Positions 13,625 through 20,279 of a DNA stretch of 22,645 bases are shown here, piece after piece. Numbering within the stretch: position 1 is the stretch's first letter; every line of letters begins with the position of its first letter. Position numbers and translations under genes: made by a program. A model generated the notes under the pieces. It saw nothing but the letters and a program-made list of their open reading frames with translations. It searched no databases and was not told the DNA's origin. The stretch comes from a virus, in the IMG/VR virus record IMGVR_UViG_3300045973_000396, positions 1 through 22,645 of that record, one strand, 5' to 3'.

Positions 13625-14175
13625 AAGAGCTCCTCACTGAGCTGAATGATCGAGTGCTCCGTTTCGACGGTGTCTCGATCGTCGAAGCTGATCAGCTCGA
13701 CGGGCTACTTCGACGTGGCGCTGTACCCTCCCAGCTCAGAGTCTTGTTTGAGACGCCAGAGATTGCGCAGTTCAACGCGTGCGTCGCCGATGTTGAGCGG
13801 CTGAAGGAATTCAGCGAAGAACCAGTGCATCTGAAGTTCAACTGGAAGCTGCCACCAGAGGTGCTCAGCCTGGATGTCGAGCAGCACGTGTCGGCAGTGT
13901 TCGGAGAACGTCTGCCGTTCCTGAAGTATGACTCAACACAGACAGAGGCCGCGATCAACCGGGTGGCCCTGGAGCTCAAGGGCTTCGAACAGCGCGGGTT
14001 GTACGATCTGCTCAGGACTATCATCTTCGTACTGCAACGGTTCAAGGAGACAGGGCAGGTCTGGGGTGTCGGTCGCGGTTCGTCATGCGCGTCCTTCGTG
14101 CTGTTTCTGCTTGGGTTGCACGTGGTTGACCCAATCAAGTTCTCAGTTCCAATCGAAGAGTTCATGCATGATTGA
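13621..14175 (+). CDS. DnaE-like (C-family) DNA polymerase fragment 1
   Basis: A 184-aa product whose C-terminal half matches the first part of the DnaE palm. VWGVGRGSSCASFVLFLLGL (residues 147-166) corresponds to the VGPGRGSAAGSLVAYLLGI type motif, VDPIKF (169-174) to the DPL motif, and VPIEEFM to LLFERFL. The preceding helix (ALELKGFEQRGLYDLLRTII) matches the YFLIV region. The protein stops exactly where DnaE would continue to the catalytic PDFDIDF motif, which begins the gene at 19710. No PHP domain is present. Start is GTG overlapping the deaminase stop. Domain match is by eye; whether it acts with fragment 2 is inference. Confidence 0.78.
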   Translation: MKELLTELNDRVLRFDGVSIVEADQLDGLLRRGAVPSQLRVLFETPEIAQFNACVADVERLKEFSEEPVHLKFNWKLPPEVLSLDVEQHVSAVFGERLPFLKYDSTQTEAAINRVALELKGFEQRGLYDLLRTIIFVLQRFKETGQVWGVGRGSSCASFVLFLLGLHVVDPIKFSVPIEEFMHD

Positions 14176-14191
14176 AGCTGGCCGGCAAGAG

Positions 14192-14198
14192 TAAATAG
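14192..14198 (+). promoter_or_regulatory. T4-like late promoter TAAATAG
   Basis: GTAAATAGG lies 32 nt before the ATG at 14231. A short GCCC/GGGC hairpin follows (14204-14207 with 14213-14216), but I see no upstream arm covering the ribosome-binding site here. Confidence 0.6.
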
Positions 14199-14230
14199 GT
14201 ACCGCCCGTACTGGGCACAAAGGAGAACCC

Positions 14231-14461
14231 ATGACAAGTCCAACGCGCAGCGCACGAGGCGACCATGTCGATTTCGAACTGCTGGCGATCAAAGCGCAAC
14301 TGGCCTCCAAACCAGTGCCGAAGCCGGTGGTTGAACGGCGAGAAGCCATTGAAGAACGCGAAGGTGTAAAGCCCCTTCCAGCCCCAGCTGTCGATGAGTT
14401 GTTGGCCATGGCTGTCGAAGCCGCTGCCACCTCTGAGAGAGCCGCCCCGAAGAAGAAGTGA
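14231..14461 (+). CDS. Small charged protein of unknown function
   Basis: A 76-aa product, rich in Ala, Glu, Lys and Pro, with an amphipathic helix (VDELLAMAVEAAATSERA) and a basic end (APKKK). AAGGAG lies 6 nt before the ATG. First gene behind a late promoter; its stop overlaps the next start (GTGA). No family recognised. Confidence 0.66.
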   Translation: MTSPTRSARGDHVDFELLAIKAQLASKPVPKPVVERREAIEEREGVKPLPAPAVDELLAMAVEAAATSERAAPKKK

Positions 14462-14733
14462 CGATGGCGCGAGTTCATCGTGCCCGAACCCGCGAGATGG
14501 ACGAGTTCATGGCTGCCATCAATGGCAGTTCTGCGTGGAGTATTGAGAACGCTTCCATCGCCATTCGTCACGCATTGGAGGAGCACCAAGCTGCAACTGA
14601 GGTTACAATCAGTTGTAACGATTGTCGATTGACCGACGATTGCCCCGGCATCAATGATTGCCCTTTCAACTACCGAGACCCAAATGACGACACTTCGCCC
14701 ACTTCGGAACACGATCCTCTTCCAATTCCTTGA
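14458..14733 (+). CDS. Small protein with Cys cluster, possible zinc-binding
   Basis: A 91-aa product starting at GTG (14458, overlapping the previous stop) or at ATG 14464. Residues 1-50 are helical and charged. The C-terminal part holds CNDCRLTDDCPGINDCPF, with four Cys spaced C-X2-C-X5-C-X5-C, suggestive of metal binding. Its last 50 bases overlap the GroES-like gene in another frame. Function unknown. Confidence 0.6.
   Translation: MTMARVHRARTREMDEFMAAINGSSAWSIENASIAIRHALEEHQAATEVTISCNDCRLTDDCPGINDCPFNYRDPNDDTSPTSEHDPLPIP
14594..14619 (+). promoter_or_regulatory. TACAAT within overlapping inverted repeats, inside the upstream gene
   Basis: CAACTGA (14594-14600) pairs with TCAGTTG (14609-14615), and GTTACAA (14602-14608) with TTGTAAC (14613-14619). 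A -10-like TACAAT is at 14604-14609, identical to the sites at 1463, 5262 and 17209. It may drive the GroES-like gene, whose ATG is 75 nt downstream. There is no clear -35. Confidence 0.4.
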
Positions 14734-15010
14734 CGACACCGGTGGTGCCAAGGGCCGCTTCGCTGAGCGCACCAAGGGCTCGATCATCATTCCAGTGCTG
14801 GACTCAGCACAACACAAAACAGATCGCTGGGGCAAGGTTGTCTCAGTCGGCCCAGACGTCTTCGGTGTCGCACCTGGCGAGTTTGTTCTGATCAAGGCCT
14901 TGCAGTGGACCTTCGCGTCCGAGTTCGAAGGCAAGAAGATCTGGAAGACAGTCGATGAACAGGTGATCGTGGTGACCGACGACGAGGATTCAACCTTCAC
15001 GTCACTCTAA
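14684..15010 (+). CDS. GroES/gp31-like co-chaperonin
   Basis: A 108-aa protein with the GroES chain order. LRPLRNTILFQFLDD (4-18) is the first strand pair, KGSIIIPV (31-38) the mobile loop and its flank, WGKVVSVGPDVFGVAPGEFVLIKAL (49-73) the core RGxVxAVGxG-like and GDxVL regions, and EQVIVV the last strand. T4 gp31 replaces GroES so that host GroEL can fold the major capsid protein. The start at 14684 is set by homology; the upstream extension from 14654 lies within the preceding gene. Length (108 aa) is between GroES (97) and gp31 (111). Confidence 0.8.
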   Translation: MTTLRPLRNTILFQFLDDTGGAKGRFAERTKGSIIIPVLDSAQHKTDRWGKVVSVGPDVFGVAPGEFVLIKALQWTFASEFEGKKIWKTVDEQVIVVTDDEDSTFTSL

Positions 15011-15017
15011 GGTCCCC

Positions 15018-15500
15018 ATGAAGCTCGATGAAGTCTACAACACAATCGCAGATGACAAGTACTCCAAGCCAAAAGACATCCTCAAGGTCTTGAAGGACTG
15101 GGTGATTCGGAACACTCCGAAGATTGGAACGTTGTCCATCAGCCCGCGGTACCAGCGCCCTGATGCTGACTACCTCTATCGGGGCATCGAGCTTACACGT
15201 GAAGACATCAAGAAAATTGAGGCAGGAGGCTCAATCGACTTTGCATCCAAGGGCTTCTCATCTTGGTCGGAAGACTATTGGGTGGCAAGAGGATTTGCGG
15301 TTAAGGCCGGTGCACCTGGAGTGGTACTAAGGGTGCCCACCAAGAAACTCAAGATTTGGTTGGACATCGACGAGTTCTTGTTCCGCAACAAATTTCCTCC
15401 GCTTGATCGTCGTGAAGAGCGAGAAATCATTGTCCAAGATGCACCGATGAAGATCACCAAGGACATGTTGTATGACAATGATGACCACCCCGTCGAGTGA
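15018..15500 (+). CDS. ADP-ribosyltransferase-like protein
   Basis: A 160-aa protein with the R-S-E pattern of NAD:arginine ADP-ribosyltransferases. The Arg is R55 in YLYRGIEL. The STS-like element is GFSSWSED (79-86), followed by WVARGFA as in the family. E134-R-E136 is the E-X-E motif, in REEREIIVQDAPMKI. T4 carries related enzymes (Alt, ModA, ModB) that modify host RNA polymerase and translation proteins. Size is a little below ModA and ModB (about 200 aa). The likely role is host takeover, with the target unknown. Only a weak AAGG precedes the ATG. Confidence 0.72.
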   Translation: MKLDEVYNTIADDKYSKPKDILKVLKDWVIRNTPKIGTLSISPRYQRPDADYLYRGIELTREDIKKIEAGGSIDFASKGFSSWSEDYWVARGFAVKAGAPGVVLRVPTKKLKIWLDIDEFLFRNKFPPLDRREEREIIVQDAPMKITKDMLYDNDDHPVE

Positions 15501-15768
15501 TGTTGACCGACTGACTGACGTCGCTGACCAGGCCTTCACCTTCCTGCTCGAAGCACCTTCGCTGAAGGCGGTCGATGACATGCTGTGGCGCTTGAATGGC
15601 GCATCAAACAGCATCGAGTGCGATGCACTTACTATGTGGCTTCGTGTCACGTACGAATTTGCCCCAGAGCTTCCGGCTTGGAAGCCACTTTACGACCAAA
15701 CTACTTTGCTGTGCAACCTTCGCGGGATTGATCCCGCTGACATGATGTACGGCTTAAACGAAGGCTGA
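15472..15768 (+). CDS. Small protein of unknown function
   Basis: A 98-aa helical, acidic protein (DVADQAFTFLLEAPSLKAVDDMLWRLNG...). It overlaps the end of the ADP-ribosyltransferase gene by 29 nt. AAGGA at 15459-15463 lies 8 nt before the ATG, supporting this start; a second Met follows closely. No motif recognised; it might be a partner of the transferase, by position only. Confidence 0.66.
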   Translation: MTMMTTPSSDVDRLTDVADQAFTFLLEAPSLKAVDDMLWRLNGASNSIECDALTMWLRVTYEFAPELPAWKPLYDQTTLLCNLRGIDPADMMYGLNEG

Positions 15769-15770
15769 TC

Positions 15771-17183
15771 TTGCTGCTCCTCATCTCAACTTTCATCACC
15801 GCCTTCGCCATCGAAGCGCTTGGCACGCTCGTCTCTGTCATTGGCTTGAGCTTGTTGTTCGGTGCAAATCCGATCATCATTGCGCTCGCCATTGCGTTGG
15901 ACGTGAACAAGATCATCAACGTCACCTTGTTGTACGGCAAGTGGAAAGAGATGGGGGTCATGATGCGGTCGTACGCGCTGATTGCGACCACTGTCACCAT
16001 GATCATCACCTCGGCTGGCGCGTACTCGTTCCTGTCGGGTGAGTTCCAGAAGGCGATGCTCGGCTCGCAGGAAGGGGCCGCGCAGGTCTCGATCCTCAAA
16101 GAACAGCAGTCCAAGTACGAAGCTCGCAAGAAGCAGATCGATGACCAGATCGCTCGTGTCCCCGACACGATGTCAGCTCGGGATCGCACCCGCGTCATCG
16201 CGAACTTCAAGGTCGAGCAGCGCGATCTTCAGCTGAAAATTGCCGACATCGACAAGCAGCTGCCAGCGTTGCAGGTCAAGCAGATCAGCATCGAAGCGAA
16301 GACTGGCCCAATCATCACCATCTCGAAGGCGTTCAACGTGACTCCAGATGAGGCGATCAAGTGGGTGATCTTGACGATCATCTTCGTGTTCGACCCACTG
16401 GCCGTGTTTGACATTGTGGCTGGCAACTTCCTGCTCGAGCGACGTCGGAAGCAGGCGAAGGATGCTGAGGAACAAGCCACTGAAGCACGGGTCAAGCAAA
16501 TGGGCGAGGTCGCTGAGGAAGTCTTCTCTGAACCAGTGACTCCGAAAGAGAAGATGATGAACTGGGAACCGATCCGCCCAGTCCCAGAACTCTCTGCTGA
16601 AGACACCACAGCGCTGCAACACGTCCAAGCCTCTGGTGACTTCACCCTCGAGAAGGCGGCCGACATGTACAAGGACGTGGAGCCGCTGCGGCCGGTCTTG
16701 GCTGCTCTTCCAGTCGTTGAGGACGATCCGAAGATTCAAGTCACCTGGCCAACAATGCCACCGCAGTCTGTGCCTGATGAAGATAGTCTAGAGATCCAAG
16801 TCATGTGGCCGGCCGTGCCACCAGAGCCGGTGGTGCCTGAAGCACCTGAACCGGTGGCTGTGGAGATCCCAACACCGCCGATCTTCGAGGTCCTCGAGCC
16901 AACTCCTAGTGCAACCGTGGAACCACCGGTCGTAGTACCCAGTCAGCCAGACGCGAGTCAAGCAAAGGTCTACACCGAGCAGGACTTGATCGACATGGGT
17001 GCACCTCCGGAGGTGATGGTCGCTGCTGGGTACGAGCCGCGTGAACTCATCACGAAGGAGCAGGTGCTGACCCAGCACTTCCCGTACTCGTCAAGCCTGA
17101 ACAGCGTCAAAGCCGATGACACAGTGATGTTCGATGGTGGTCATCTGTCTGCAGCACGAGAACAGTACCTGAACCAGTCTTGA
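15771..17183 (+). CDS. Large membrane protein with coiled coil and Pro-rich tail
   Basis: A 470-aa product. Spans are predicted at about 1-30, 33-55 and 68-88, then a charged coiled coil (105-170), a fourth span (197-222), a Lys/Glu-rich helix (223-255) and a long acidic, Pro-rich C-terminal region. That region contains an exact 20-residue repeat step, IQVTWPTMPP at 322 and IQVMWPAVPP at 342. The start is TTG at 15771, with AAGG upstream; a later start would remove the first two spans. The topology suggests an inner-membrane protein with a soluble loop and tail; the function is unknown. The coding sequence ends shortly before the clamp-loader promoter. Confidence 0.75.
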   Translation: MLLLISTFITAFAIEALGTLVSVIGLSLLFGANPIIIALAIALDVNKIINVTLLYGKWKEMGVMMRSYALIATTVTMIITSAGAYSFLSGEFQKAMLGSQEGAAQVSILKEQQSKYEARKKQIDDQIARVPDTMSARDRTRVIANFKVEQRDLQLKIADIDKQLPALQVKQISIEAKTGPIITISKAFNVTPDEAIKWVILTIIFVFDPLAVFDIVAGNFLLERRRKQAKDAEEQATEARVKQMGEVAEEVFSEPVTPKEKMMNWEPIRPVPELSAEDTTALQHVQASGDFTLEKAADMYKDVEPLRPVLAALPVVEDDPKIQVTWPTMPPQSVPDEDSLEIQVMWPAVPPEPVVPEAPEPVAVEIPTPPIFEVLEPTPSATVEPPVVVPSQPDASQAKVYTEQDLIDMGAPPEVMVAAGYEPRELITKEQVLTQHFPYSSSLNSVKADDTVMFDGGHLSAAREQYLNQS

Positions 17184-17185
17184 GG

Positions 17186-17231
17186 TTGCAGCACACCCCC
17201 TTCAGAGGTACAATTGAAGTACCTCTGAAGG
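17186..17231 (+). promoter_or_regulatory. Promoter TTGCAG-17-TACAAT overlapping a 13-bp perfect inverted repeat
   Basis: TTGCAG (17186-17191), a 17-nt spacer and TACAAT (17209-17214) make a good sigma70-like promoter for the clamp loader genes. CCTTCAGAGGTAC (17199-17211) and GTACCTCTGAAGG (17219-17231) are perfect 13-bp complements. The 3' arm covers most of the GAAGGAG ribosome-binding site (17227-17233). RNA started here lacks the 5' arm; RNA from upstream genes would fold. Confidence 0.7.
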
Positions 17232-17239
17232 AGTTTCCA

Positions 17240-18151
17240 ATGTTGCATAAGCTGTGGGTCGAACAATACCGGCCCAGTTCAATCGATGAAGTCGTGTTCG
17301 CCAATGACCGTGAACGCAAGGTGTTTCAACAAATCGTTGCTTCTGGTGAAGTTCCGAATCTGTTGCTGACCGGTCACCAGGGTACCGGCAAGACCTCAAT
17401 CTCACTGGCCCTCGTCAAGGATCTCGGTGTTGATCGTCGAGACACCCTCAAGATCAACTGCTCGGACGAGCAGATCGAGACGATTCGCGACAAGGTCAAA
17501 TCGTTCGCATACACCATGCCAATGGGCAAGTACAAGGTTGTGCGGCTCGAGGAGATGGACTACCTTTCGCAGCCAGCTCAAGCTCTGCTGCGGGTTCTGA
17601 TCGAAGAGGTTGAGGCGTCATGCCGCTTCATCGCAACTGCGAACTACTCGAACAAGATCCTGCCCGCGATGCGGTCACGGTTCCAGGAGCACGTGATCTC
17701 GACGCCCAATCGTGAAGACGTGCTTGTGCGCATGGCCGAGGTCCTCACACGCGAGGACGTGGAGTTCGAGATCGACGACCTCGAGAAGGTCGTGGCTGCT
17801 GCGTATCCTGATCTGCGCAAGACCCTGCAGATCCTCGAAGCGAACTCGAAGACGGGCAAGCTCATCATTGGCAGCAGCGAGTCCGTCAGCGACTGGAAGC
17901 TTCAGCTCCTGCCGCTCCTGATCGCCAGCGATCTGAAGGGCGCTCGCAAGCTTGTCTGCGAGTCAGCGACCCGCGAAGAGCTCGTCGACGTGTACCGCTT
18001 CTTGTACGAGAACGTGCACCGCGGCGGCAAGTTCAAGGGCAAGGAAGATCAGGCAGTGGTCCTGATCGCGCAGTACCAGTACCAACATGCCTTCGTGTCG
18101 GATCCGGAGATCCAGATCGCGGCACTGTTCATCGAGCTTGGGGCCCTGTGA
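17240..18151 (+). CDS. 44: Clamp loader large subunit, gp44-like AAA+ ATPase
   Basis: A 303-aa AAA+ protein; T4 gp44 has 319. Four copies with one gp62 load the sliding clamp onto primed DNA. The N-terminal WVEQYRPSSIDEV (6-18) is typical of clamp loaders. Walker A is GHQGTGKT (45-52). Walker B is VVRLEEMD (100-107), with E-E-M-D where DEAD-like boxes are usual. Sensor 1 is TANY (133-136). The arginine-finger motif is RSRF (145-148), in place of the SRC motif. The frame is open from 17180, but GAAGGAG sits 6 nt before the ATG at 17240. Confidence 0.93.
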   Translation: MLHKLWVEQYRPSSIDEVVFANDRERKVFQQIVASGEVPNLLLTGHQGTGKTSISLALVKDLGVDRRDTLKINCSDEQIETIRDKVKSFAYTMPMGKYKVVRLEEMDYLSQPAQALLRVLIEEVEASCRFIATANYSNKILPAMRSRFQEHVISTPNREDVLVRMAEVLTREDVEFEIDDLEKVVAAAYPDLRKTLQILEANSKTGKLIIGSSESVSDWKLQLLPLLIASDLKGARKLVCESATREELVDVYRFLYENVHRGGKFKGKEDQAVVLIAQYQYQHAFVSDPEIQIAALFIELGAL

Positions 18152-18357
18152 TGCAGGCTGTTGTTCATGCCATTGGGTGGCTTCTCTGCGCTGCGGGCTG
18201 CTTGACAGGACTGCTGACGTTCTTCATCCTCATGCTCGCGGGATCTGGTGGCAATGCTACCGCAGAGAAGGGCATGCGAGACGCTGCAGTGATTGGCATC
18301 TTCGCGGTGCTGGCCATTATCATCGGGCTCTTCTTGACGTTGGTGGTGATTCCGTGA
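18151..18357 (+). CDS. 68-aa two-span membrane protein
   Basis: The ATG shares a base with the clamp loader stop (TGATG). Two hydrophobic segments (AVVHAIGWLLCAAGCLTGLLTF.. and VIGIFAVLAIIIGLFLTLVVI) are separated by a short polar loop (GSGGNATAEKGMRD). Its location between the two clamp-loader genes is unusual for T4, where 44 and 62 are adjacent. Function unknown. Confidence 0.6.
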   Translation: MQAVVHAIGWLLCAAGCLTGLLTFFILMLAGSGGNATAEKGMRDAAVIGIFAVLAIIIGLFLTLVVIP

Positions 18358-18518
18358 AGAACCCACAATCAGACCCGAAGGTCATCGTGTTCCCATCAGA
18401 CAAACCGCCGCCGAGAATCGAGACGCCTGAGCCAGGCGTGCTGTACCTCTGGTTCGAGCACGGCAAGATGCATCTCTTCCAGAATGGAGCGTGGTTCATT
18501 ACCCCGTACTTCGTATGA
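18354..18518 (+). CDS. 54-aa protein of unknown function, GTG start
   Basis: The GTG overlaps the previous stop (GTGA), and the end overlaps the gp62-like start (ATGA). The product is Pro-rich at first (PSDKPPPRIETPEPG) and then forms short strands rich in aromatic residues (VLYLWFEHGKMHLFQNGAWF), resembling small beta-hairpin modules. Unassigned. Confidence 0.55.
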   Translation: MKNPQSDPKVIVFPSDKPPPRIETPEPGVLYLWFEHGKMHLFQNGAWFITPYFV

Positions 18519-19018
18519 GCCGAGACTCCTTTGATCTGTTCGCGCTGCTTGGACAGTTGAACAAGCGTGACATGAACGCGTTCACCAACCTCACTGAAGA
18601 AGGTCAGAAGGCGGCAAGTCCGCTCGTGATCATGCGGTGGTTGAGCGGCACCAGTGACCCAGCCCAGATCGTGCGGCTGAACGAGTTCGTGAACCGGTAC
18701 GTGTTCAGCCTCGGCCAGGAGAAGCCGTTGCTGTTCAAGCTCATGGCCGCGGCATGTACTGGCAAGAACCGGGCCACGTGGTTGAAGGGACCGACGTCAA
18801 CCAACACGCGTCTCGCGATCGAGGCAGTGAAGACCCGTTACGAGTGTTCCGCACGTGAAGCGAAGGGTTACATTGAACTGTTGGAGCCAAGTGCCATTGT
18901 GCAGTTCGCTGAAGAAGCTGGTTGGGACAAAGAGCAGCTCAAGAAGCTTGAGTTGGAACTAGGAAGAGAAGATGGATCGAGAAGCACTCCGAAAAGCGGC
19001 CGCAAGTCGAAGGGCTGA
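18515..19018 (+). CDS. 62: Clamp loader small subunit, gp62-like
   Basis: A 167-aa protein; T4 gp62 has 187. The central segment LLFKLMAAACTGKNRATWLKG matches the T4 gp62 segment reading FNYLMAAVPRGKRYGKWAK, and the following RLAIEAVKTRYECSAREAKGYIELL and final EQLKKLELEL match its C-terminal helices. It bridges gp44 copies and the clamp. Start is the ATG overlapping the previous stop. The last 47 nt overlap the zinc-finger gene. Confidence 0.82.
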   Translation: MSRDSFDLFALLGQLNKRDMNAFTNLTEEGQKAASPLVIMRWLSGTSDPAQIVRLNEFVNRYVFSLGQEKPLLFKLMAAACTGKNRATWLKGPTSTNTRLAIEAVKTRYECSAREAKGYIELLEPSAIVQFAEEAGWDKEQLKKLELELGREDGSRSTPKSGRKSKG

Positions 19019-19709
19019 GGCTACGCCCGAGAAGGCAAGTCACACATGGCGGTGCGATCACTGCTTGCGTGACTTCCAGACCGAGAACGGCTTCATGAAG
19101 CACTTCTGCGTCGAGCGCGACAAGCTTGAGAGACTGCAGACGCCACAAGGACAGGCCGCGTACGCGATGTACTCGGAGTGGATGCGAGTACAGCGTCGTT
19201 CGGTGCCGCCTGCGGCAACGTTCATGGTGTCCAAGCAGTTCAACTACTTCATGCAGTTCGCGCTTTGGTCAGAGAAGACTGCCATTCCAAACGTGAACCA
19301 GTTCATCAAGCTCATGGTGGACTCCGGCACGCAACCAGTGCTGTGGTGCCGAACGGCCACGTACATGCTGTACCTCGAGTGGTATGACAACACGTACCCG
19401 CCAGAGCAGCAGTTCGTTGAGAGCTTCGATCTGCTGCACATGTTGGCAGTGGATCACGATTGCAAGGTGCAAGACGTGTATCTCGCAATTGGTGCATCCG
19501 AGATCGCGAAGTTGGTGCGACGTCGGAAGCTGTCGCCGTGGTTGTTGGTCGCGTCACGGAAGTTCCTGACGTGGGTGTCATCGCTCCCGCAGGTTGAGCG
19601 CGAGATCTTGAACGGAGCGATCGACTTCGCAGCGTTCGCGAAGAAGATCAACCAGCAGAAGGAGCTTGCCGCTGACTTCGGACGGGCTTGCGAGGCTGAG
19701 GGGATCTAA
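18972..19709 (+). CDS. Zinc-finger protein of unknown function next to the polymerase fragment
   Basis: A 245-aa protein. Near the N-terminus WRCDHCLRDFQTENGFMKHFC holds C28, C31, H44 and C46, close to a C2H2 finger (CX2C-X12-H). The rest is helical and soluble, with many Trp/Tyr residues and the segment KLVRRRKLSPWLLVASRKFLTWVSSL. A basic N-terminal helix (MDREALRKAAASRRAEA) precedes the finger. It occupies the place of regA in the T4 order 44-62-regA-43, but is twice the length of RegA and unlike it. It may be a DNA- or RNA-binding partner of the polymerase (inference). GGAAGAGAAG precedes the ATG. Confidence 0.72.
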   Translation: MDREALRKAAASRRAEATPEKASHTWRCDHCLRDFQTENGFMKHFCVERDKLERLQTPQGQAAYAMYSEWMRVQRRSVPPAATFMVSKQFNYFMQFALWSEKTAIPNVNQFIKLMVDSGTQPVLWCRTATYMLYLEWYDNTYPPEQQFVESFDLLHMLAVDHDCKVQDVYLAIGASEIAKLVRRRKLSPWLLVASRKFLTWVSSLPQVEREILNGAIDFAAFAKKINQQKELAADFGRACEAEGI

Positions 19710-20279
19710 GTGGACATTGACATCGACGTTCCTCCTGCGTTTCGCCCTGAGAAGCTCTTCCCATGGACGAAGGCTGCAGTGGTGCGTGATGGCGAGTACA
19801 CCCAACACCCGTGTGGTGTCTATCCGCAGGCGATTCCGGTCGATCCTGTCACTGGACTTGCCGCGATTCCGTACGATGCAGCCGAAGAGATCGGGTACTT
19901 CAAGATCGACTTCCTGCATTTGAACGTGTACAGTCACTTCAAGGATCGGGGTGAGATCGATCGGTTGCTTGAGACTGAACCTGACTGGACCCTCTTGCAG
20001 GTGCCGTCCAATCATCCAAAGCTCTTCCAGCTCGCGAACCACGGTGAACTGCTTCTGAAGCTCAAGCCAATGAACGTGCTTGAGCTGGCGGATGTGATGG
20101 CTCTGATTCGCCCCGGGAAACGTCAGCTCGTGCCACTGTACCAGAAGTCGAAGGAGATGACACGCCCGCTGTTGTGGAAGCACGACGAACAAGGGTACTC
20201 CTTCAAGAAGAGTCACGCGCTAAGCTATGCGTACGTGCTGATTCTGCAACTCCATTTGATTGAACAAGGACGACTATGA
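19710..20279 (+). CDS. DnaE-like (C-family) DNA polymerase fragment 2
   Basis: A 189-aa product that continues the DnaE palm. MDIDIDV (1-7) matches PDFDIDF, so D4 and D6 stand for E. coli D401 and D403. HPCGV (33-37) matches the HAAGV region. YFKIDFLHL (63-71) matches VKFDFLGL, with D67 for D555. VPSNHPKLFQLANHGELLLKLKP matches the TTGVFQLES...LKP block, ALIRPG the LYRPGP motif, and FKKSHALSYA (165-174) FNKSHAAAYA. Large parts are missing: the FGTMAAKAVIRD segment, about 150 residues including the YQEQVM region, and the beta-binding and OB domains. Starts at GTG directly after the previous stop codon. Confidence 0.8.
   Translation: MDIDIDVPPAFRPEKLFPWTKAAVVRDGEYTQHPCGVYPQAIPVDPVTGLAAIPYDAAEEIGYFKIDFLHLNVYSHFKDRGEIDRLLETEPDWTLLQVPSNHPKLFQLANHGELLLKLKPMNVLELADVMALIRPGKRQLVPLYQKSKEMTRPLLWKHDEQGYSFKKSHALSYAYVLILQLHLIEQGRL

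Noticed and set aside
14143-15000. Minus-strand open frame (285 aa) opposite three plus-strand genes
   Set aside because: Ser/Thr-rich shadow product that runs across an intergenic late promoter and three supported genes.
13621-20279. Intein-mediated joining of the two DnaE-like fragments
   Set aside because: Neither fragment end shows intein sequence: fragment 1 stops at FMHD and fragment 2 begins directly at the catalytic motif, so no splicing domain is present.
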